Assembly: GCF_000327385.1 (NCBI RefSeq)
Contig: NW_008709715.1
Span: 856,752 to 920,751, forward strand
From: Lottia gigantea
Taxonomy: Eukaryota > Mollusca > Gastropoda > Lottiidae
Direction of reading: 5' to 3'
DNA: 64,000 nt
The translations under genes and the position numbers were made by a program. The notes under the pieces are model-generated. The model saw nothing but the letters and a program-made list of their open reading frames with translations, was not told where the DNA came from and ran no database searches. Below are positions 15,601-27,600 of this stretch, one piece after another. Each line of letters opens with the position of its first letter. Within the stretch, counting starts at the first letter, position 1.

Positions 15601-18600
15601 GTTTGCTCATTTGCTTCACAACTTATTAGAATCAAGTTATTAGAATCACCTGAATCAACTTATTAGAATCATTTTATTAGAATCATCTTATTAGAATCAC
15701 CTTATTAGAATCATCTTATTAGAATCACCTTATCGAATCATCTTATTAGAATCACATTATTAGGATCACATTTTTAGAATCACCTTATCAAAATCATCTT
15801 ATTAGAATCACCTTATCGAATCATCTTATTAGAATCACATTATTAGGATCATATTTTTGGAATCATCTTATTAGAATCACCTTATTAGAATCATCTTATT
15901 AGAATCATCTTATTAGAATCACCTTATCGAATCATCTTATTAAAATCACATTATTAGGATCACATTTTTAGAATCATCTTATTAGAATCACCTTATTAGA
16001 ATCATCTTATTAGAATCATCTTATTAGAATCACCTTATCGAATCATCTTATTAGAATCCCATTATTAGAATCACATTTTTAGAATCATCTTATTAGAATC
16101 ACCTTATTCGAATCATCTTATTGAATCATCTTATTAGAATCACATCATTAGAATCACAATTTTAGAATCATCTTATTACAATCATCTTATTAGAATCACC
16201 TTTTTAGAATCAAGAAAGAGACCCTTGTATGTAATGTTATTATTTCATCCAAATGAATCAAGCACAAACCATCCATACTGGCTTAGATACATTTTCAAAT
16301 GATTTTCTGCCCATAAAAATAAATCTGTTAACACAAGCAATTATATCTCTTTAATAGAATTTAAAACTGCTTAAAGCAATATTAGGCAACATGGATGAAT
16401 TTCAATATACTTCTAATACTACAATATCTGACCTGGTTTTAACACAGCTTTAGATGGTGTAACTTGTAACCATGGTTTACATATATCACTATCATCTAAT
16501 TTCTTAATAAACTCTATAGTAACTGGTGCCTGAAAAAACAAAACATAATTCATTCAGCACTTTTAATATAATACAATCAACCTGGAATTCAATGTGCTGT
16601 GAATACTGTTATGGAATGTAAGAATGTATTGAATAAGCCATAACATATCAATGAATGGTAAAAAATAAATCGGTTTTATCTCCTACTTTTCTGCATCTAA
16701 TTGGGCTAATTAAAACTGCAATGCCATGCCATGACATGCGCATAGTAGCTTTTAGCACACAGGGCATCTGTTTATTGTCCTTACCGAATGATTAAACCTT
16801 TTTATGTCAGTCCCTGCATCACTGACAAGTGACAATCAGGTTGAAAAATGTGAAGGATTATCTCGACATTTACAGGGAAAGAACCCTTGACTTTAAGGTT
16901 AGAAAGCAAGACTCAAATTGACTGAGTCGAAGCATAACAACTGAAACTGATGTGATACAAGTTTTGATAACAGTTGAACAACTCAACATCTGATTTCTTG
17001 TCAAAGAAGGAAAGGTAAGTTTTTAAAATTATAAAGGTAAATACAATCTTGACTCACCTGTCCAATATTGGAAACAACTAATTTATCAGATCTTGGTTCT
17101 ATAAATTTTACATCTTTAAATGAAAACTGAAATAAAACATGCATTCATAAAATTTACCATTCAAATGTCTTAAAATATGGCAAGGTCAAGGTATCTTGAT
17201 ATTATGAGATTAAGACTTATTGTAACACTAGGATATGCATGAAAATCATGATGGTATGATAATAAAAATCTGTCCAAAATGAAACTGAAGAAATACATGA
17301 TTCATAATTATATCACCTGAAAATAACTTCTATTTGTATCCCTAAAAATAAAGATAAATATTATAATAATATATTACTTACCTCTGTACAACTTAGTTTA
17401 ACTTGAGGTAAATATTCATTCTCGATTTTATCTAATTTTTTCATAATTTCTTCATATACCTTCTTATATTTAGTTTGATCTATGACTCGTATCTAGATTA
17501 AATAGTGGATTATAGTTTGAATAATTTAATAAATACATCCTTCTTATACCTTTAAGTCATGCTGTCATCTAAAAATTTGTTTTCAGAGCAAAAGTTAAAT
17601 TCATCTGTCTGTGTCACTTTTTAAAATCAAAATACAATGTCCAATTTCTAAGCAATACAACAAAAGTATATCATTGAATTATATAGTGTTGTCAGTTTCA
17701 GAACATTTTTTTAAGATGGTAAAGTAAATATTTAGATGACTACATCACTTAAACAGGATAATCTATATTAATATTTCCTTATCATCCCCTTTAAAACCTC
17801 ATTTAATTTGCAGAATGTGAAATGTATTCAATTACATAATCATGATATTAAAAGGACTAAAAAGAACATAAGGAAGTAATTTTTTTACTTTTCATTGACT
17901 TCTTTTGTAAAATATGTGAATAAAAAATGGATTTAAAGATTTGATCTGCATATAGAAATTGTTATTAATCAGAAAAATATCAGAAGTCATTCATCAAAAC
18001 ATTACCATCTTCCAAATTACAGTGACTTCTTAAAGGGATTGTAAAGAAGTTTTCTAATATTTGTATGTGTATCGGGGACACTGATGGCATCATTTTGCAC
18101 CATTCCAATTTTCAGTCAGATATCTGTGGTTCCAGCAATTCCACTAAAACTAAGTGTTTGATAATGTCACTAATTAAGAAAGCCCTATACAACACAAGCA
18201 TATTTTGCGATTAGTGATGTCATCAAACACAGAGTTTTAGTGGAATTGTAGGAACCACATGGAATTTGGAATGGTGAAAATTGATGCTATCCGTCTCCCC
18301 GATACACATAAAAAATTTACAAAAAACCTCTTTATCAATCCCTTTAAATTTATATAGGCATATCAAATTACATGGGACTGACAGATCTGATGGACACGGG
18401 GTTCTATATTTTCATGTTGGTAAATACTAAATAAATAATACACTTACATTACATTGATGTAAAGCACTAACAGGTTTATGATCACTAACACATAGAGTTT
18501 GATGAGAATTATATCTTAGTTGATTAATGCCATTTCCTTTAAATAACACCCGATCACACCATGCTGGTATACGTTTCTTTTCACTACAAATTTCAAGAAA

Positions 18601-21600
18601 ATTGAAAATCAACAGTGTTTGAGACAATGTGTAATATTATCAACGACCCTGATTGACTTGCACCATTCCACTTCCAACCACAATTCAGATATGTGTGTTG
18701 GTCCTGCAACTCCAATAAAACTATGCAATTTATGATTTTACTTTCAAAAGATATGCATTATAATTTATAAGCAGCATTCGCGATAGTCAGTTCATTTACG
18801 GTTAAGCATTTCTATATACTATTTCAATAAAAGTTTTTTTTATATTTTTTCAATATGTTGTTTCCAATGAACAAAAAAACAAAAATTTCACTGAGCTTAG
18901 AAATGAAAAATGTCTGAAATGGAAAATAAAAATTTACCTGGAATCCCAATTATTAGTACCAGTGTCATATCTATAAGTAGGTGTAAATGTTATAGGACCC
19001 TCACAATAACCACGAAATACATCACTTTTACCAAGTTGGCTAGATAACTAAAATTAACATAATATTTATATAATGAATATTGGGATAGGGACAGTGCATA
19101 CATTTGTGAGGTAATGTTCATGATCCTGCAAAGTTTACTGCTATTTCTTCCATTAGTACAGAAATGTAAACAAGGGAGGTGTCATGAGTTTATGCATCAT
19201 TAGTACAACTCCCATTGAAATGGCACGAAGTAAAAATCTGATAACCATAAACTCTGTAGAGTATAAACCAACAAGGTTATAAACTATATTATAAATGGGT
19301 ATGACTGAAGGTCACTATCAGGAGACTAGGGCTAGAATGGGTATCAACTCAATGATGATATAATTTATAGCCAGGCTTTAACTGAATAATAAAACACTAA
19401 TTTTAATTTTAATTCCCATTTAATTCCATATAGTACTATATACTTCTTAAAGATGGGTTCCTTTATTTTCATTTATGAAATTTTTGTAAAATACCAGTTT
19501 GTCTCACATGTCCATAATTAATTCATAATTAGCTTAATCAGAAGAGAATTACCATCAGAATTCCAATGAGTCAAGAGAGGTAAAAAATCTTTTTTTGTTT
19601 ATCAAGAATGTACATACATGGACATCTATGGTTAATTATATGCAATAAGAACATAATGATATGATTAAGAATACCTAGTAATTCATTAGAAACATCACTT
19701 AGTCAAAAAGTTTGCTTAATTTGACTCTATAAAATAAGGAAATCCACCTTTAACAGAACATATTAATACATTACCTGATCATGTGGTAACATTTTACCAT
19801 ATAAACCTTCATCTGCATATTTCTTAACATCATTTATACCCAAATTAGATATTCTGTAGTTTAAATCTCCAATCCAAAATATCATACTGAAAACATAGTT
19901 TAATATACTATTAATATGTAACACATTAGCAGCATTTATGTAAGAAAGATTTTTTTCCATTGAATTCTGAAGATGCTTGATGATAAGAGTTGAATATAAA
20001 AGAGTCAAAAAGGTAAATTACATAAGTCAATGGTACTTACTCATGTTCATTGATATTTAAAGGTGGTAAAAACTGTTTAAACTTGGTTTTAGATTCAATA
20101 TCTCTGTAGTCCTGTAAAGAAAAAACAACTATTTTAAAAGTGACAAAAAAACATTCTGTACCAATCAAGCTTTCATTGAAAATAGCAACTTCCAATCCTA
20201 TTTTCAAATATTAATGGGGATTTGGGGATAACGAAACCAAATAAGGAGCAATATTGGTTTCATCATACCATAAGACGTACATTGAAATAAATCCTACATG
20301 ATATGCTTTGATTGGTTAAAAATAACAATTTGTATTTTCAAACAGAAATGAAGCAATCTCAAACCTGATTTCTCCTTTCATATTCTTCTTGATGAGCTGC
20401 TAGATGTGAGTTGATAAAACATAGTGATGTATTGTGTAAAGTTAATCTGACAGAAACACCACCTTTATTACCCTACAAAATATATATATCTTCTCAATGA
20501 ATGTGGTCAACATACAGTACCGGACCCCATTCATCAATAAATTGTATAGTAATTTTCAATGAAATTTTTTGTTTGAAACACCTCTAATGAAATGAAATGC
20601 AGTTATTAATATTAATAATAAGCAAATGATTGCTAATATCATATAGTGTACATTGGTAGAAATAGAAAAACAGAAATCTATATTTCAATTACTGTGAAAT
20701 CAATATATTTGTAGGCACCACGATTTGGTAGTTTGTGGTAACAAAAATTTCTGGATTAGCTGGACTAGTATCATACTATATATACCATTATTCTACTTTT
20801 CAACATAAAGACATCACAAATAATTTTACTTTCACAGAATAGTGGTCTAAAAGTACAAATTCCAAATCTAATTGGATGCCAGATAGGGCCAATCTGATCC
20901 ACTGTAACAAATGATTAGAAAATAAATTTCTTACCATTATTCCCATAATACCAGTAGCTACTGAATCAGTATCAATAAAGTTTCTATTGACAAATGGTAT
21001 ATGTTTCTCCTGAATAAATACTATCAATAAAACCCCTACTAATCTGACTGATTTAATCTGAAAATACATAAAAATAACCACTACAACAGCCAATTTCTCA
21101 GCCATAATGTATTCTACCTGTCTTTCACAGTTTGATGCTGAGGACTACAAAATAATAATTAAACTTGACATAAGAAGATAATAAAATATTTGTGATCCGG
21201 AATATTGAGAGAAATATTTGATATATATATATATACCATCTAAAACAATGCTAAGTTAAGGCCTAGTTTGATCACTTTCAGGATTTCCTATTTATAGTTA
21301 CATTTCTTGATGCCATGGACATAGGTTTGGTCAACTGACACATTAAATGTATGTATCCATCAGCGGGTAGGGTGGTATCGGGTGGACCCAGGTATTTGGG
21401 CAAAGCCCCCCCCTCCCCCCTTCTCTCAAAATCTCAATGCAAAACATGTGTATAAAATAAGAGTTTTGTGTTGATTTTGACACAATAGCATTGGGCAAAC
21501 ATTGATTTGTAGACAACAGATTATTAAAAAATAAACAAACAGGTCTATAAGATATAAACAAAGAGATAAATAGTAAAGATATCTGAGTGATATCATATTT

Positions 21601-24600
21601 AATTTCAGATATATCTTTCATATCAATTACCTACTTGATAGGTAGGTCATACACATACCTTGTCAGAGCATTAACATGGCTCATCTATTCACCAAAAAGA
21701 GGTAGGGATCATTATTTTTTACTTTTTCTTATGATTTTTTTTACATAATTTTCAAGGCTAAGAAGTATGAAATAACAGTAAGATGTTTGATAAATCATCT
21801 TTATGATTAGATCTGAAGTGTAAACAACAAACAGAACAGAATGGGAGTGTAAATGTTTGTATTTGAGATGACATTGTAGGTTCAATCAACCTAAAACTCT
21901 TAAATTCTAATCAATTCTTATTACAATAATAACCTTGTTACAAAAGTTTTATAATCATCAGAATGAGATCAGGAATGATATTTTCAAATTTGACGTGTAA
22001 ATGGGTTGATGCATACCACTGTCATGTTTATTTGATTTATTTTGTATAATATGTATTATGTGTCCCCAATTCTTTATGACCTTTGGCAAACTATCTAACA
22101 GAAGCTAGGTAAGGGTACAACAAGTTTCAGATTAGAAACAGCACCTAGGTCTGCCAGAACTGGCTTTTTAGTATCAGGGGTACTTCATTTTGTCTTTATA
22201 TGTTATATCAATTTAAATCAATTTTCAGGTCACTTGAACAAGCAACAATAGATGGGGATTTAAACGAAGTTAAACTAATCCTTAAAACGCCACGATTATA
22301 CCATTTCAAAGATGTTAACAATGCTCTTCTAAAAGCTGCTTATAATAACCAAGAAAAAATCATGAAGATTCTTTTAGAACATGGTGCTGACGTCACCAAA
22401 AGAGACACATTTCAGAATTGTACAGCGCTAATGATAGCTGTTAAGAAAGGTTACATCAATTGTGCTGATTTATTATTAAAACATGGGTCTAGTGTCAATG
22501 TAAGTCATATTTCATTAACCATGGCCTTGGAAAAGAAATGTTCAAACATTGCTGAAATTCTTATTGATCAAGGTACGGATATCAATGTCACAAACAAGCA
22601 TGGTGAAACAACATTGCTGATAGCTGCTGATGGAGCTATGGGTTCTATGATGAAAAGATTGATAAAGAGAGGTATGAACATACATGCTGTTGATCCTAGA
22701 GATAATTCAACAGCTTTACATAAACTCTTACAAAATCTGAAGGCAGAAACACTGGATTTTGATGACTTAGATGCCATTATCTGTTTAGTTAACATGGGTA
22801 TTGATGTCAATAAGAGAGACAAAGATGGCCGTACTCCATTAATGATAGCTATGACTAATGATTTTTCTAGAATTAATAAATCAAATGTTCCAGCACCAAA
22901 AGAAGACTTACAACATCATATGGCAGAAACCTTCAACAGATTTTTATCAAAATGTTATCATTTGAATGCTGGTGATAATAATGGTATTACACCATTAATG
23001 TTAGCAGCAGATAATGGTTATGAACATCATGTGAGGACATTCTTAAAACTAGGATGTCATGTAGACCAACTGTCTTCTGACCAGTGGTCAGCATTGAGAT
23101 TTGCTGTCAAGTCAAATCATACCAATATAGTGAAGCTACTGTTAGAACATGGTGCCAATCCTAACCTTGGGAGTGATCAAGGAACCTTATTTGAAGAAGC
23201 TTTACATAAATGTTTCAGAATTAAAGAAGTCATAAAACTTCTACTGTTTCATGGATGTAAGGTGAATTTAAAACCAGTGAATAGAACATATATTTATGAA
23301 TGTGATGAAATGGAGTTCCTTACAGATATGTATCGTTATGGCAACTGTTCCAGTCGTAGTATTACCCAATGGATATATTCACCAGAATTTGTGTATCAAT
23401 GGCACTTGAATCAAGCTAAAACATCCTGGTTATTGAGAGTGTGTTCTAAACCTAGATCTCTTCAATCCTCAACTAGAATAACAATCAGGCAATACACCAG
23501 GAACACTGAGAGTTTACCAATTCCACAGAAACTCAAACAATACCTAAATTATGAATGGGACGATGATATATTTGACAAGGAAAAAGAAGAGCTGATGATG
23601 CAATCGGATGAAACTGTGCCGAAACCTGATTCTAAAATAGTTCAAAAAGCAATAGAGAAAAGAGAACATGACAAACGACGGCAGGAATGGGGTGAATGGA
23701 TTGATAAAAATGGATACATATAAGCTTCTATGCCCAAATACTTTTGCGTCACTTTAGTTTCCCAATCCTTTCTAAATAAGTTCAGTGCATTAGAAATTCA
23801 CCCTGTACAATTTAGACTTTATTATGTCACCATAATTCACGTGATAGCTGTTAAGGCTTTGCCCACTTAGATACAGTTGTTAATCACCACAAATAACCAC
23901 ACTACATGACCTCCTTCCATTCTTTCTGGATTTCATTAGTCTGCATTGCAAGTACTCCATGCACACCTCATTACTATTTTGTTAGATACACGAGTATCTC
24001 ACGAACTGCGAATTGTAAGCGATAAGCTTAGTTTAACTCTTCACCAGTGACGGAGCCAAAGGAAGGACAAAGGGGCAGTGGCCCCCCTTTTTTCGGGTAA
24101 AAATCTCATAACTGGGTTAGAAACTTGGGCAATCTCAGATATTTCGTCCCCCCATCGGACGTAATTCTGACTCTGCCACTGCGCTTCACATAAGTAGGTA
24201 AATAAAATGAATATCATTTTTCTTATTTTAAACAGTTACAGTTGTCAATACTACTAACCTGTTCAGTTTTCAGAGATTTGACTAATACAGAGATCCCAAA
24301 AAAAAATTGTAAATTTTAGCCCTAAAATATTTTTGAAATGATTTGTGATATTGGAATAGAGATAGTCAATGAAGTTGGTAATTCTATTACATGATATGGC
24401 GCTATTTCGGTATTACTTAATGAGGTCATATCACTAACAATATAAATTCCTATACTATACCGTTATCTATCCTAATATCAGTTTAAACCACAATCCTTGT
24501 ACCTGGTCAGTAGTCCTTCACTTTACTATAATAAGTACTATTAATATGGACCTCACCTTTCTGTATCTAGCACCAGGATGAAGATAATTTCTCACAGCTT

Positions 24601-27600
24601 TCTGCCATTCCACATCTTTTGTAGATTCCGAAAATATATAGGCTTGATTACTTAAATCTAATTCTTGAAACCTGAAATAATTTAAGATCTATTATGTTAT
24701 AATTTATTAAAGTGATTGTTGGGAGTTTTACATCCTACTTTTCTGCATCTCATTAAGCTAATTCAAAAAGGTAAACACCATGCAGTGTGCAACTAGGAAC
24801 TTTTACCAGGATAGCAGCATTGGCTTACTCTTCTTTGGCTGAACTAGTACTAAGAGTTATGTATGAAATATGATCAAAAAGGAAATTTACATCCGACTTT
24901 TCTTCCACAGTTTGGGCTAAAGGAAACAGGCAATACTATGCAGTGTGCAATGAGGGAAATTAATATAGCTATCAGTATGAAACTTACCCTAATGCGTATA
25001 TATCGGGAGGATCTTCATCATAACATAACCATTCATTTAAAGGTTCTGACGGAGATTGACCATTAACATTCCAGGTTCCACAGAATATTCTACAAATACA
25101 TACATTTAACATTACAAAATATTTGTTTTCACCCTTTCCTCAGAGTGGGAGGCCATGGGTTGACTATCAATCATGAAACTTCAAAAAATTATCTAAAAGT
25201 ATATATTTACTGACTACCTTTCTAAAGGGATTGTAAGAAGATTTTGTAAACTTTTGAAATGTAACCTCATCAAGGCACTTATAGCATCGTTTTGCACTAT
25301 TCTTGCAATTTCACTCAAATTAAGCATTAATGATGTAACAACTTTAGTCAATTAACTATTTTGCAATAGCAACAAGCATTAATTCAATAACAAAAAGAGG
25401 AAATGAGGCAAAAAGCAGCCATTTATAACCCAGATACACATCAAAAGTTAAAAAAATTTTTCTCTTTCGTTCAAACAAATGCAACCAATATCCTGAATGA
25501 AACAGGTACATAAAAACATAAAGGAATCCACTGGATCAATTTAAACACTCACTTTAAAGGATGAATATTAGTAAATTCATCTTCTCTCTCATTCATATAA
25601 TGTCTAACAAATGTTTCTCTAGCAGTAACTGGTTTATTACCAACTGGCATTTCTACCCCATCACTAATACCAAGCTGTTGTTGTAAACTATCTACAGAAT
25701 CTGTAAAATCATCATTTCTACAAAATATAAACAGTACCAAATATAATTACTAACAGTAAAAAAAAGATAAATCTACATTGAATAATAAAAGATAGTGGAT
25801 TAACTGTCAAACACACCTACTTCGGCATATGGTTTATAACCATCTTACCCAGTTTCATGAAAATCGGCGTCACCTTAAAGCATCTAACATTTAAAAAAAA
25901 CTACCCATACGATTTTAACGTGGATTTTTCCTTGTAGTTCGCACATAGCAAGTTTTATGATAATTAGTTTCATATTCAGGCACAAGGGCAAGAACTCTTC
26001 AACTAACTTTAGTTTAGTACCAAATATATCTATGACTAATTTCAGATATATTGTATACACGAAAGTCGAATACTCATTACCCATTCACGAAATTTCAAAC
26101 TGAAAAATATCTGAGATAAGATTTGTATGACCTTATATCTTAGTTTTCTTTTGAAATTTATAACACATAAATATCATGTTAAAAGATATTGTCAGTAAAA
26201 TATCAAATTTGCAACTTTCCAAAAAAGAAAATCTATTATGTTTGTAGAAGGTAGTAATTTTTACATTTCAAAGCTATATTCCATGAAATAAAAAAAGGTT
26301 ACCTGTCTAAGTCATCTAAAGAATCTCTACTTTGTGATTTAGTTTTAAACCCTGGTTTTAAACTTAAGGTAACTATTTCATCAAAATTATCATCAAATCC
26401 ACTGCCGGTACTTAATGAAGTTGCCATGGCTGAAACAATGACAAGAAAAGATTATTAATAAAGTCAAAACTATACTTTCAATTTTCGAACATTTATTTGC
26501 CTAGGGGGCATTGGCAGATCTATTAAAATGATGATGAAGAGAAATTTAAAAATAAAATTGAGGGAAGGATTGTTGTTGGAGATATGTAAATCATTGAATG
26601 CACAATTTGCATTCAGGGCTGAAGTCTACAAATTTCATTGTTCAGAAGTAGTTCTGGCTACAGCAACACCTTATAGAAGTAAATCATATCAAACAATAGA
26701 AATTTGTTTTTACCATTTGGTTTACAGCTACCCTCTAGATTCATATGTTTTAATGGATCAAAAACATCAGTTTGAAATGGATTATCTTTCTTGTTTTCAC
26801 TCTTTTTAGATGATGATGAATCTGTTTGAAATGCTTTTAACCAAGGAAAAGATGATGGTATACCAAATCCTACGTTCTGAGACACAACTGAAAGTATAAA
26901 CAAAAGCAAACTCTGAAGTTTGAGATTAAGTTTTTTGATTATTAGCAATAATAATCTCTCTTAAATTGCCCATATCCATTTCCTCTTACAGGTTAGGCTT
27001 AAAAGATGAAAGTTTAAAATACAAGACCACCAATTTCCTTAAGTAGAAGTGGAAATGAGTACCTTATCATAAAATTATAGAATCCATGTAAATCATAACT
27101 TCAACTAGTTATATCATGTATATAAATTTATACCTAGTCTAATAGCTAACATGGTTAGAACTAGCTAGCAGATCAGCAGTATGTGAATACAGGTTTGCTA
27201 TTTTTCTTTCCATCACATTGTTAAGTTTAGACTATGTCTCATAGGTATACATATTCCATGTTGAGATCTATCAGTATAGCAAGTGGTTAGCATTTAAAAG
27301 TGATCAATCCTTACACAAAATGGAATACTTACTATCTCTAGCTCGTTTTAATTGTGCTAAGAAATCATGTGTTGACTGTTTATTTCCCAATTCTAATAAT
27401 ATAGGATGATCTGGTGTTCTTATACTTAAAACTATCTCTAAAATAATAGTATCATAATACAATTAAATCACATGAAATACTTTCAAGTCCCTGTGTTCTC
27501 AATCATTATCAAATCAAACTGCACAAGGAGGCTCAGTATTAAGGTGTCCTAAATAAACAATATTTTTATTAAATTATTTTATTATTAAGACTATGCCTTT

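Larger units (their letters stand above)
21058..24556 (-). other. OCRL/INPP5B intron hosting the antisense ASB gene
   Basis: The donor is AGAAAG/GTGAGG at 24557/24556 and the acceptor ATTTTCAG/ATT at 21058/21057. Apart from the nested gene it holds a hAT-like MITE (24045-24181) and a C-rich, TE-like patch around 21348-21425. Nothing else was recognised in it. Confidence 0.85.

Noticed and set aside
21000-21020. Possible acceptor (TTTATTCAG) at 21010-21018 splitting a phosphatase exon
   Set aside because: The protein reads straight through as [21 protein letters not shown] and aligns with the family, so the exon extends to 21057.
22568-22822. Minus-strand 84-codon ORF inside the ASB gene
   Set aside because: It is the antisense shadow of the ankyrin repeats.
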